The notes beneath the pieces were generated by a model. It saw nothing but the letters and a program-made list of their open reading frames with translations, made no database searches and was not told the DNA's origin. The position numbers and the translations under genes are program-made. Positions 45,308 to 53,499 of a DNA stretch of 64,000 bases are shown here, piece after piece; position 1 is the stretch's first letter, and each line of letters begins with the position of its first letter. The stretch comes from Ga0077555 sp963761475. Its GTDB lineage: Bacteria; Pseudomonadota; Alphaproteobacteria; Rhizobiales; Hyphomicrobiaceae. Location of the stretch: the NCBI GenBank assembly GCA_963761475.1, contig CAVXGT010000002.1, positions 62,001 to 126,000 on the forward strand, given 5' to 3'.

Positions 45308-46654
45308 ATGCGTCTTTATCATCCATCCGCTTTCGACTTCACCGCCGCTGTTCCAAGCTACTGGGAGGCAACCGCGCCCGCCTTTGACCGCGAGGCCCCC
45401 CCGCTGCACGGCGCCCATACGGCAGACGTCGCCATCATCGGCGGCGGCTATGCGGGCCTCCACGCAGCGCTGGTACTGGCGCGCGAGCACGGACTCAAGG
45501 TCAAGGTGCTGGAGGCGGGCCACGTCGGCTGGGGCGCATCCGGGCGCAATGGCGGGTTCTGCTGCCCCGGTGCGGTGAAGCTCAGCTACGGCGAACTGAT
45601 CAGCCGGTTTGGCCTCGACGAGACAAAGCACTTTTACAAGGTGCAGCGGGACGCCGTGTACTTCGTCGGCGACTTCCTGGCCGCTGAGGGTATTGATGCC
45701 CAACGCACGGGCAATGGCCAGATGGAAGTGGCGCACAAGCCTTCGCGTGTCGAGGAACTCAAGGCCGATCAACGCTTTATGCGCGAAACCTTTGGCGATG
45801 ATTCAGCCTTTTACACGCGCGAGGAACTGGCCGAGCGCGGCTTCGACAGTCCCGCCTTCCATGCGGGCCGGATGTCGACGGAAACCTTCGGCCTGCATCC
45901 GCTGCGCTATCTGCGCGGGCTGGCGCGGGTAGCGGTCGATGCCGGCGTCGAATTGCACGCCAGGTCGGAGGTCACCGGCTGGCGCACGGCAGGCGGTCTG
46001 CACACGCTGGTGACAGGCGATGGCGAAGTGAGCGCGAAGCACGTGCTCATCGCCACCAACGGCTATACCGACGAGACGCTTCCCGCTGCGGTTGGCGGCA
46101 GGCTGTTGCCGGCGCTGACCCGCATCATCGTCACGCGGCCGATCAGTGACAACGAACTCAAGGCTCAAGGCTGGACCAGCACCGATCCCACCTACGACAC
46201 CCGTTGGCTGCTGCACTACTTCCGGCTGCTGCCGGACAACCGCATGCTGTTCGGCGGGCGCGGCGGCACCGATGCCTCGCCGGAGGCGATGAACCGCATC
46301 ATCGGCACCCTGCGGCAGACCTTCGAAGAGGTGTTTCCGGCTTGGAAGCACGTCGAGACGGAATACTCGTGGGGCGGGTTCGTCTGCCTTACCTCGTCGC
46401 GCGCGCCATTTGCCGGGCCGATGCCAGGCATGGAGAATGTGTGGGGCGCATTCGGCTGGCACGGCAACGGCGTGGCCATGGCGAGCTATGCGGCCAACCG
46501 GCTGGCGGGTGTGATCGCCGGGGCGGTGGCCCATGACGAGGCACTGCCGACCGTGCTGCGGGTGATGCCGGGCCGGTTCATCATGCCGTCGCAACGGGTG
46601 AACTATCTGAAGGCGGCCTATGTGGGTTATGGCCTGCAGGACAAGTGGCGCTGA
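45308..46654 (+). CDS. FAD-dependent amine/amino-acid oxidase (PuuB/DAO family)
   Basis: A 448-residue flavoprotein of the D-amino-acid-oxidase-like family. The Rossmann motif DVAIIGGGYAGLHAALVLAR starts near residue 40. HVGWGASGRNGGFCCPGAVK is the flavin-loop segment typical of gamma-glutamylputrescine oxidase-type proteins. The C-terminal half has MENVWGAFGWHGNGVAMASY. It probably oxidises a primary amine or amino acid. It is divergent from the GH3 gene, and 27 bases separate it from ppk2, so the two may be co-transcribed. Confidence 0.85.
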   Translation: MRLYHPSAFDFTAAVPSYWEATAPAFDREAPPLHGAHTADVAIIGGGYAGLHAALVLAREHGLKVKVLEAGHVGWGASGRNGGFCCPGAVKLSYGELISRFGLDETKHFYKVQRDAVYFVGDFLAAEGIDAQRTGNGQMEVAHKPSRVEELKADQRFMRETFGDDSAFYTREELAERGFDSPAFHAGRMSTETFGLHPLRYLRGLARVAVDAGVELHARSEVTGWRTAGGLHTLVTGDGEVSAKHVLIATNGYTDETLPAAVGGRLLPALTRIIVTRPISDNELKAQGWTSTDPTYDTRWLLHYFRLLPDNRMLFGGRGGTDASPEAMNRIIGTLRQTFEEVFPAWKHVETEYSWGGFVCLTSSRAPFAGPMPGMENVWGAFGWHGNGVAMASYAANRLAGVIAGAVAHDEALPTVLRVMPGRFIMPSQRVNYLKAAYVGYGLQDKWR

Positions 46655-46681
46655 CGCCAGCAAGCACTGAAGGAGCCCGGC

Positions 46682-47551
46682 GTGGCTGACAAGACTACCA
46701 TTCCCGATGAACTGTGGAGCCTCGAGTTCGACCAATTGCCGAAGGAGATCGAGGCGCTGACCTTTCCTGATGGCGGCGGTTACATCCGCAACAAGAAGCT
46801 GAAGGGATCGAAGTACGACGAGCAGCTGGAAGCCTTGCAGGTGGAGCTGGTGAAGCTGCAGCGCTGGGTGCGGGAGAAGGGCGAGCGCGTGGTGCTGGTG
46901 TTCGAGGGCCGTGATGCGGCGGGCAAGGGCGGCACCATCCAGCGCTTCATGATGAACCTCAATCCACGCTATGCCCATGTTGTCGCCTTGTCCAAGCCGT
47001 CCGACGTTGAGCAGGGGCAGTGGTATTTTCAGCGCTATGTCGATCACCTGCCGACCAAGGGCAGCATGTGTTTCTTCGACCGGTCCTGGTACAATCGCGC
47101 CGGCGTCGAACGGGTGTTCGGATTCTGCACCGAGGAGCAGGTCGAGGACTTCTTCATGGAAGCGCCGGTGTTCGAGGGCATGCTGAAGCGCGAGGGCATC
47201 CACCTGTTCAAGTTCTGGCTGACGATGGAGCGGGCCGAACAACTCAAGCGATTCTATGAGCGCAAGACCAACCCGCTGAAACAGTGGAAGCTGTCGCCCA
47301 TCGACTACGAGTCGGTTGCCAAGTGGGACGACTATACTGCGGCTATCGCCGACATGTTCCGCAACACCGATACCCCGCATGCGCCGTGGACGGTGCTCGA
47401 CGCCAACGACCAGAAGCGCGCCCGGCTGAACGCCATCCGCGTGGTGCTTGATGCGTTCGACTATGACGGCAAGGACGCGGCCAATATCGGCGAAATCGAC
47501 AAGGATCTCGTGTGGACGGGCCAGGACTATCTTGACCTCAGAGGGTGGTGA
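46682..47551 (+). CDS. ppk2: Polyphosphate kinase 2
   Basis: A 289-residue class I PPK2. It moves phosphate between polyphosphate and nucleoside diphosphates, favouring ATP or GTP synthesis from polyphosphate. Walker A is FEGRDAAGKGGTIQRF (residues ~77-92), Walker B FFDRSWYNRAGVERVFGF, and the lid has FYERKTNPLKQWKLSPID. The start is GTG at 46,682 with AAGGAG upstream. Followed by a small inverted repeat that may end transcription. Confidence 0.93.
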   Translation: MADKTTIPDELWSLEFDQLPKEIEALTFPDGGGYIRNKKLKGSKYDEQLEALQVELVKLQRWVREKGERVVLVFEGRDAAGKGGTIQRFMMNLNPRYAHVVALSKPSDVEQGQWYFQRYVDHLPTKGSMCFFDRSWYNRAGVERVFGFCTEEQVEDFFMEAPVFEGMLKREGIHLFKFWLTMERAEQLKRFYERKTNPLKQWKLSPIDYESVAKWDDYTAAIADMFRNTDTPHAPWTVLDANDQKRARLNAIRVVLDAFDYDGKDAANIGEIDKDLVWTGQDYLDLRGW

Positions 47552-47564
47552 GGGGGCGCTACTT

Positions 47565-47668
47565 GTCATCCCCGCGAAAGCGGGGACCCGGTAACCGGCG
47601 ACCTCATCAATCGACTGCCCGGACAAGCGACAGGCATGCTGGGTCCCCCGTCCGAGCCGGGGGATGAC
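47565..47668. repeat. Alphaproteobacterial GTCATCCCCGCG-type inverted repeat
   Basis: GTCATCCCCGCGAAAGCGGG with its ACCCGG extension (from 47,565) and the mirrored GGGTCCCCCG...CCGGGGGATGAC (to 47,668) face each other around 47,615. Each half is itself a hairpin. A related copy is at 54,637-54,664. Such repeats are common between genes in Rhizobiales genomes. Confidence 0.7.
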
Positions 47669-47680
47669 ATGAGCAATACG

Positions 47681-48460
47681 TCAGATACTCGCGTTGAACA
47701 TGCCGCCGTCGATAAGGATCGACTGGCCGGTGATGTAGCCCGCTTGCGCCGAACACAGGAAGGCGGCCAGTTCGCCGAACTCTTCCGGTGAGCCGAAGCG
47801 CTTCGCCGGCACAGACTGGGCGCGCATGGTCTCCATTTCCTCGACGCTGACGCCCTTCAGCTTCGCCTGGGTCACGGTTGAGCCCTTGAGCCGGTCGGTG
47901 TCGAACATGCCGGGCAGGATGCAGTTGATGGTGATGTTGTCACCGGCCACCGCGCGGGCAGGGCCCGCCAGGAAGGCGGTCAGACCGGCGCGGGCGCCTG
48001 ACGAAAGGTCAAGGCCGAGGATCGGGCTCTTTACCGAAGACGAGGTGATGTTGAGGATGCGGCCGAACTTGCGCGCCTGCATGCCCGGCAGAACCCGCTG
48101 GATCAGTTCGATGGGGGTGACCATGTTCTGCTCGACCCCGGCGAGGATGGCGTCGCGGCCCAGTTCGCGGAAGTCCTTCAACGGCGGTCCGCCATTGTTG
48201 TTGATGAGGATGTCGCATTCGGGACAAGCGTTCAGCAGCTTGTCCTGGCCCTCGGGCGTCGACACATCGGCATTGACGATGTTGACGCCGCGCGCGCCAG
48301 CCGCCAGGCACAGGTCTGCGGCCTCCTTCAGCTTTTCCTCGTTGCGGCCATTGATGGTGACGTGCGCGCCCGCCCGCGACAGCGAGATGGCGCAGGCGCG
48401 GCCCAGCCCCCGGCTCGAGGCGCAGACGATGGCGTTCTTTCCGGCAATACCGAGGTCCAT
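47681..48460 (-). CDS. Short-chain dehydrogenase/reductase, atypical active site
   Basis: A 259-residue SDR with a Rossmann start GKNAIVCASSRGLGRACAIS, the NADP-favouring INGRNEEKL, ILINNNGGPPLKDF (the NNAG-like block) and the C-terminal QAGYITGQSILIDGGMF. The active-site Ser is present (NITSSSVKSP). The usual YxxxK is replaced by LDLSSGARAGLTAF, so both the catalytic Tyr and Lys are absent. This is seen in a known SDR subgroup annotated as 3-oxoacyl-ACP reductase-like; true activity is uncertain. The start at 48,460 gives the family length. It is downstream of a terminator and read separately from DUF2852. Confidence 0.85.
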   Translation of the reverse strand: MDLGIAGKNAIVCASSRGLGRACAISLSRAGAHVTINGRNEEKLKEAADLCLAAGARGVNIVNADVSTPEGQDKLLNACPECDILINNNGGPPLKDFRELGRDAILAGVEQNMVTPIELIQRVLPGMQARKFGRILNITSSSVKSPILGLDLSSGARAGLTAFLAGPARAVAGDNITINCILPGMFDTDRLKGSTVTQAKLKGVSVEEMETMRAQSVPAKRFGSPEEFGELAAFLCSAQAGYITGQSILIDGGMFNASI

Positions 48461-48504
48461 GAGGCGTGTCTCCCTGAAGATTCTTCTGATCCAGGGAAGG
48501 GTTA

Positions 48505-48540
48505 GCAACAAAAAGGCCCGGACGCCAGCGCCGGGCCTTT
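48505..48540 (-). terminator. Factor-independent terminator after the DUF2852 gene
   Basis: On the minus strand AAAGGCCCGGCGCTGGCGTC (continuing CGGGCCTTTTTGTT) forms a stem of about 10 GC-rich pairs followed by a T-run. It lies 30 bases after the DUF2852 stop and before the SDR start. Confidence 0.85.
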
Positions 48541-48569
48541 CGTTTGGTGTCCTAAGTCCGCCGGAAGGG

Positions 48570-48935
48570 TCAACCCTTGGCGAGTTCCTTCTTGCGATCG
48601 GCCATGAAGTGCTCGAACTCCTCGCGGTCGCGGGCTTCGCGCAACTTGACGACGAAGGCGTCGAACTCGGCGCGCTCGTCTTCCAGACGGCGCAGGGTTT
48701 CCTCGCGATAGGCGTCGAAGGCGGCGTTGCCGGTGCCGCTGCGCGACGCAGTGCCGGACTTGAACGCGCCCTTGAGTTCGTCGAGCCCCTTTTGTGCAAG
48801 CTCGTCGATGCTGCCGCCCCACATGATGTAGGCGACAACGGCCAGGCCGAGCGGCCACCAGGCAACGAAGCCGAGAACGACAGCGGCCACGCCAAGCGGG
48901 GTCCAGCGGCCTTTGCGGCGAGCAATCGTGGTCAT
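48570..48935 (-). CDS. DUF2852 membrane protein
   Basis: A 121-residue protein common in Rhizobiales. A single hydrophobic segment, GVAAVVLGFVAWWPLGLAVV, covers residues ~12-35. A charged helical half ends RLEDERAEFDAFVVKLREAR then DREEFEHFMADRKKEL. The ATG at 48,935 lies nine bases after GGAGGG, which decides against the ATG two codons upstream. Role unknown. Divergent from the dehydratase gene and closed by a clear terminator. Confidence 0.85.
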   Translation of the reverse strand: MTTIARRKGRWTPLGVAAVVLGFVAWWPLGLAVVAYIMWGGSIDELAQKGLDELKGAFKSGTASRSGTGNAAFDAYREETLRRLEDERAEFDAFVVKLREARDREEFEHFMADRKKELAKG

Positions 48936-49024
48936 GTGCATAATCCCTCCGGTTTTGGGGTAACTGACGAGACGGATATGGTAAAGTCGATGCGGCGGTT
49001 CAAGATCATGCGGAATGAGATTCC

Positions 49025-50014
49025 ATGCAGACGCAAGCAAGATTGCCGGAGTTCAGCGATATTCTTGAAGCATTCCAACGGCTTGAGAACTGGGCCGTGC
49101 GCACGCAGCTGGTACGTTCGGACGTTCTGGACGAGCTCACTGGCGGGCGCATATTCCTCAAGCCGGAGTGCCTGCAGCGGACGGGATCGTTCAAGTTCCG
49201 CGGTGCGTGGAACTACATTTCCCGGTTGAGCCGCGAGGCCAATGCTGGCGGCGTGGTGGCCTACTCGTCGGGCAACCATGCGCAAGGGGTGGCGGCGGCG
49301 GCCCGCATCATGGGCCTTCCGGCGTTGATCGTGATGCCGGAGGACGCGCCGGCCATCAAGAAGCGCAACACCATGGCGCTGGGGGCCGAGGTTGTCACCT
49401 ATGACCGCTTTACCGGCAACCGCGAGGAGATAGGCGGGGCCATCGCTGCAGAACGCAAGGCCGAGATCGTGCCGCCTTATGAGCATCCATGGATCATTGC
49501 GGGCCAGGGCACGGCGGGGCTTGAACTGGTGCAGGACCTTGAGGCGCTGGGCCAGCGGCCTGACGCAGTGCTGGTGTGTACCGGCGGCGGCGGGCTGACG
49601 GCGGGCATTTCTATTGCCGTCAAGGAGCTGGTGCCCGATGCGGCGGTCTATGCGTGCGAGCCGGTGGGCTTCGACGACTATGGCCGGTCGCTGGCGGCGG
49701 GCGAGCGGGTCAGCAATGCGCCGGGCCCGATGTCGATCTGCGACGCCATCGTCACGCCGACGCCGGGCGAGATGACCTTTGCAGTCAATCAGCCGCGGCT
49801 GGCCGGCGGGCTGTCGGTCACCGAAGAAGAAGTGAAGCGGGCTGTCCGTTTTGCTTTCGAGACGCTGAAGCTGGTGGTGGAGCCGGGCGGCGCGGTAGCG
49901 CTCGCGGCGATCCTGGCCGGCAAGATCGATTGCAACGGCAAGACCGTGGCGGCGACACTGTCGGGCGGCAACGCGGATGCGGAACTGATCGCAGAAATTC
50001 TCGGCAGCGCCTGA
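49025..50014 (+). CDS. Threonine/serine dehydratase (PLP-dependent, fold type II)
   Basis: A 329-residue enzyme. The PLP Lys is in RTGSFKFRGAWNYI (near residue 57), the substrate loop in AYSSGNHAQGVAAAARIMGL, the phosphate-binding Gly loop in LVCTGGGGLTAGIS and the Ser close to the C-terminus in AATLSGGNADAEL. There is no ACT regulatory domain, so it is the short catabolic or racemase-like type rather than biosynthetic IlvA. It deaminates Thr/Ser to oxobutanoate/pyruvate, or may act on hydroxyaspartate. Single gene, divergent from DUF2852. Confidence 0.87.
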   Translation: MQTQARLPEFSDILEAFQRLENWAVRTQLVRSDVLDELTGGRIFLKPECLQRTGSFKFRGAWNYISRLSREANAGGVVAYSSGNHAQGVAAAARIMGLPALIVMPEDAPAIKKRNTMALGAEVVTYDRFTGNREEIGGAIAAERKAEIVPPYEHPWIIAGQGTAGLELVQDLEALGQRPDAVLVCTGGGGLTAGISIAVKELVPDAAVYACEPVGFDDYGRSLAAGERVSNAPGPMSICDAIVTPTPGEMTFAVNQPRLAGGLSVTEEEVKRAVRFAFETLKLVVEPGGAVALAAILAGKIDCNGKTVAATLSGGNADAELIAEILGSA

Positions 50015-50022
50015 CCCGCAGC

Positions 50023-51237
50023 TCAGGCAGAGCCCGGACTGCCGCCGCCGCCGTGCGGGTCGCCGGCAAGCGGAATCCCTTCCGAGCCGTCGGCGGGACG
50101 GCGGATCACGATGATGCGTTTCTTGTCCTGGCCGGCAGCGCCAGCGGAGACGCTGCTGCTGGCAGCAGGCTTTGTGGGGGGCTGGTTGGCGGCGACCGGG
50201 TTGGTCATGTTGATGCGGCCGTTGATTGGCGCCATTGGCGGCGCATCGAAGTCCTGCTGGCGGCGCGCGCTGCTGGATCGGGTTACCTGAATGACGCGGT
50301 CGCGAGCCTTGAGGTCGGCCTCCCGGTCTTCTTCCTGTTCGCGGGTTTCCGGGGCCGGTGCGGGTGTTGCCGCTGCAACCTTGTCATTGCCGTCTTCGGC
50401 GTCTTCATCGTCGCTGACACGGTCCGGCAAGGGCGGCACTTCGATGGCGGAGAAATCCAGCGTATCGGGGCCAACAGCCTGCGGCGGCCGGGCCGGCGAC
50501 TGGTTGATCTGCCTTGCTTGCGGCGGTTGCGGCTGCATGTGGACGGTCGCCTGCGCCGGGCCGGTTTCGAACAGGTCGTCGTCGGACGGCACGAACGCGG
50601 GAACGGTTGGCGCCTTTTCTGGCGCGGCGGCGGTGTTGGCGGCCGGTCTTGCCGCTTCGATGGTGGCAGCCGGGGCGGGCGCGGGCTTGTCTGGCACGGG
50701 GGCTGCGATCCGGCGCTCCGGCGAGGCGATCAGGCCCGTTTCTTCAACCGCTTCGGATGAACACAGGCGGCGCACCATCTGGGCGGCGCGGGATAGCTTG
50801 CTTGCCAGTTCCTGCTGGTCGCCGGCGCAGGCCTGAAGCCGGTCGATCTCCGGCTTGAGGCGTTCGGCAATGGTTTCGGCAGGCGCGCGTGCGGCATCGC
50901 GCAGGTTGCTTGTGACAAGGGCAAGACGGGTTGCGAGATCGCGGGCGTTGACCGAGCCATGCTCCGTCCCGCCTGCGCCGGACAGGCGCTGCAGTTCGAC
51001 CTCGGCCTCGGCGACCATGGTGCCGAGGCTGGAGGATGCGGAAGATGTTGCCGGGATGGCGAGAAGCTGGTCCTCAAGCCGGCGGATGGCGTCGAGCAGG
51101 ATCTTGGTATCGCTGGCGCGCTGACGGCGTGCGAATTCGGTCAGGAACCATCGCCCGCGGGCGGTTTCCATCACCGCTTCCTCGATTTCCTCATAGTCGA
51201 GACCGGAAACAGTGTCGACGGCGGTTGTTTTTGACAT
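50023..51237 (-). CDS. Conserved Rhizobiales-type protein of unknown function
   Basis: A 404-residue protein. The N-terminal ~190 residues are helical and ordered (YEEIEEAVMETARGRWFLTE, then FARRQRASDTKILLDAIRRL, and a coiled-coil stretch to about residue 175). The rest is Pro/Ala/Gln-rich, with an acidic patch (DEDAEDGNDKV) and a basic KKRIIVIRRPADGSEGIPLA tail; it is probably disordered. The start at 51,237 begins MSKTTAVDTVSGLDYEEIE; a much longer open frame upstream is an antisense shadow of the next gene. I do not recognise a named family. The layout suggests a scaffold or adaptor rather than an enzyme. Confidence 0.7.
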   Translation of the reverse strand: MSKTTAVDTVSGLDYEEIEEAVMETARGRWFLTEFARRQRASDTKILLDAIRRLEDQLLAIPATSSASSSLGTMVAEAEVELQRLSGAGGTEHGSVNARDLATRLALVTSNLRDAARAPAETIAERLKPEIDRLQACAGDQQELASKLSRAAQMVRRLCSSEAVEETGLIASPERRIAAPVPDKPAPAPAATIEAARPAANTAAAPEKAPTVPAFVPSDDDLFETGPAQATVHMQPQPPQARQINQSPARPPQAVGPDTLDFSAIEVPPLPDRVSDDEDAEDGNDKVAAATPAPAPETREQEEDREADLKARDRVIQVTRSSSARRQQDFDAPPMAPINGRINMTNPVAANQPPTKPAASSSVSAGAAGQDKKRIIVIRRPADGSEGIPLAGDPHGGGGSPGSA

Positions 51238-51366
51238 TTTGCCCCTTGTCACGCCAGGTACGCGCACGTAACGCCCTTTACTCACAGCAATATTCACCGA
51301 AATGGTTACCGAAACCTTTCCAAAGGCCACGCGCTTGCGATCAGACCGCAGCAACCGGGGTAATCG

Positions 51367-52515
51367 ATGACGGCAAACCCGGCCATCCGCACCGCTTCCG
51401 TCTATGGCTCGCTGCTGCTGATGGTCGGCGTGATGCTGCCGTTCCTGCCGGTGTGGCTGGCGGCGCGCGGGTTTTCCATCGCCGAGGTGGCCACGGCACT
51501 GGCGCTTCAGTCGGTGGTGCGGGTGGTGGCTATGCCTGTTCTCACCTACTGGGCGGACCGGCTGGAGGCCAGGCGGGGGTTCATCATCTCCCTGAGTGTG
51601 GCGGCGAGCGTGATGATGCTGGCGGCCAACCTGGTGGACGGCGTCTGGCCGGTCACCGTGTGCATCGTGCTGGCGGCGCTGGCCTGGGCGCCGGTCATGC
51701 CGATGCTCGACACGGTGGCGGTAGAGCAATCGGAAGCTGGGCTTTATGACTATGGCAAGGTGCGCATCGCAGGCTCGGTGACCTTCATTGCAGGCTCGCT
51801 CGGGGCCGGTGCGGCACTCGGTGTCCTTGCGGCGGAGCAGCTTGGCTGGGTGTTGCTGGCCACGCACCTCGTGCTGGCAGCAAGCGGGTTCCTGTTGCCC
51901 AAGCTGGGAGCGGCAAGAAGCGGCGCGCGGCGCGACATGTCGCTGAAGGCAGCGCGCACGGTGTTGCTGACGGCGAGTTTCATCATGCTCATTGCCGTGG
52001 CCGGTCTCACCCAGGCGGGGCACGCGGTCTATTACAGCTTTGGCTCGGTGCACTGGGAGAGCCTCGGTTGCAGCGGCCTGACCATCGGCACCTTGTGGTC
52101 GATTGGTGTCGTGGCAGAGATCGTACTGTTCAACTGGGCGAAGCGGCCGCTGGACCGGTTCGGACCGGTGGGGCTGCTGATGGCCGGGGCAGGGCTGGGC
52201 GCACTGCGCTGGTCTGCGATGGCATTCGACCCGCCGTTGGCCATGGTGGCGGCGCTGCAACTGCTGCATGCGGCGAGTTACGGCATGACGCACCTCGGCA
52301 CCATCTACTTCATCCGCCGCCACATGGAGGCGGGCTTCGCCGGCACGGCGCAAGGCCTGTTCGGGGCGATTTCCGGCGGGGTGGTGATGACCGGGGCGAT
52401 CTCGCTGGCGGGATGGGCCTATGCGGCCCAAGGCGGCGGCGCCTACCTGTGGATGGCGGCGATGTGCGCGGTATCATTCGTGCTGGCGTTTGCGCTGAAG
52501 CGCCTAACCCCATAG
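51367..52515 (+). CDS. MFS transporter (phenylpropionate-permease-like family)
   Basis: A 382-residue carrier with about twelve helices. SVYGSLLLMVGVMLPFLPVW at the start, YWADRLEARRGFIISLSVAA as the loop between helices 2 and 3, and YDYGKVRIAGSVTFIAGSLG are typical of the MFS_1_like/HcaT branch. A second-half block AGFAGTAQGLFGAISGGVVM is also typical. The substrate is unknown. Its last 12 bases overlap the convergent dgcA gene. Confidence 0.85.
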   Translation: MTANPAIRTASVYGSLLLMVGVMLPFLPVWLAARGFSIAEVATALALQSVVRVVAMPVLTYWADRLEARRGFIISLSVAASVMMLAANLVDGVWPVTVCIVLAALAWAPVMPMLDTVAVEQSEAGLYDYGKVRIAGSVTFIAGSLGAGAALGVLAAEQLGWVLLATHLVLAASGFLLPKLGAARSGARRDMSLKAARTVLLTASFIMLIAVAGLTQAGHAVYYSFGSVHWESLGCSGLTIGTLWSIGVVAEIVLFNWAKRPLDRFGPVGLLMAGAGLGALRWSAMAFDPPLAMVAALQLLHAASYGMTHLGTIYFIRRHMEAGFAGTAQGLFGAISGGVVMTGAISLAGWAYAAQGGGAYLWMAAMCAVSFVLAFALKRLTP

Positions 52516-53499
52516 CTCGCGAGGAGGCGGATACATCAGCGAGCCATCGAAGCGGATGCCGGGCTCGCGGTCCTTTGCCAGCAGCAGCGGGCCGTCGAGG
52601 TCCACCACCTTCGCCATCTGCGCGATGATGTGGCCCGGCGCCATGGCCAGCGAGGTCGCCAGCATGCAGCCGATCATGATCTCGAAGCCCTTATCGCGCG
52701 CCGCGTGGGCCAGGGCCAGCGCCTCGGTCAGGCCGCCAGTCTTGTCGAGCTTGATGTTGATTGCGGTGTACTTGCCCTGGAGCTTGTGCAGGTCTTCCTT
52801 GCCGTGGGCGCTCTCGTCGGCGCAGATCAGCACGTCCGTCTTGCCGAGGCCCTTGAGCGCCTCGTCATCACCGGCGGGCAGCGGCTGCTCGACCAGTTCG
52901 ACGCCGGTCTCGGCGCATACGGCGAGACGATTGTCGAGCTCGGCCGGTTTCCAGCCTTCGTTGGCGTCGATGATCAGCCGGGTGCCGGGAGCGGCCGAGC
53001 GAATGGCGCGCAGGCGCTCGTCATCGCCATCGCCACCCAGCTTGATCTTCAACAGCGGCCGGGCAGATGCCCTGGCCGCCGCATGCGCCATTTTCTCCGG
53101 CGTGTCCAGGCTCAGCGTGTAGGCGGTGATGACCGGTTGCGGCTCTGCCGCCAGCCCCGCCAGTTTCCACGCCGGGGTGCCTGTCAGTTTCGCTTCAAGG
53201 TCCCACAGCGCGCAGTCCAGCGCGTTGCGGGCGGCGTGAAGCTTCAACAGGCCCGGCACATCGGCGCGGGTGCAGCCCGCCTCGATGGCGGCGCGGGCGG
53301 CCTCAAGGTCGGCCATGGCGCCGTCGATGGTTTCCTCATAGCGGGCATAAGGCACGCACTCGCCGTGGCCCGTCGCGCCGTTGCGCTCGAGCGTCACGTG
53401 CACCACTTCGGCGGACGTCTTCGAGCCGCGCGAAATGGTGAAGCTGCCGGCGATGGGCCAGCTTTCGTGGGCAACAGTGAGCTTGACCGGAGACGCCAT
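52504..53499 (-). CDS. dgcA: N-acetyl-D-glutamate racemase / dipeptide-epimerase family protein DgcA
   Basis: A 331-residue enolase-superfamily enzyme of the muconate-lactonising subgroup. The KxK catalytic pair is in PLLKIKLGGDGDDERL. The metal ligands lie in LIIDANEGW, VELVEQPLP and ICADESAH, and the final Lys in AINIKLDKTGGLTEAL. Paired with dgcN and overlapping its stop by one base (TGATG), it fits the DgcN-DgcA pathway of D-glutamate use in marine alphaproteobacteria. There DgcN acetylates D-Glu and DgcA racemises the product. Without dgcN it would be called an L-Ala-D/L-Glu epimerase. Confidence 0.87.
   Translation of the reverse strand: MASPVKLTVAHESWPIAGSFTISRGSKTSAEVVHVTLERNGATGHGECVPYARYEETIDGAMADLEAARAAIEAGCTRADVPGLLKLHAARNALDCALWDLEAKLTGTPAWKLAGLAAEPQPVITAYTLSLDTPEKMAHAAARASARPLLKIKLGGDGDDERLRAIRSAAPGTRLIIDANEGWKPAELDNRLAVCAETGVELVEQPLPAGDDEALKGLGKTDVLICADESAHGKEDLHKLQGKYTAINIKLDKTGGLTEALALAHAARDKGFEIMIGCMLATSLAMAPGHIIAQMAKVVDLDGPLLLAKDREPGIRFDGSLMYPPPRELWG

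Noticed and set aside
45803..47626. 607-codon minus-strand open frame opposite the FAD oxidase and ppk2
   Set aside because: Both plus-strand genes are clear family members; the antisense frame arises from codon bias.
51238..52431. N-terminal extension of the unknown 404-residue protein to about 800 residues
   Set aside because: The extra part is antisense to the MFS gene, and a proper ATG exists at 51,237.
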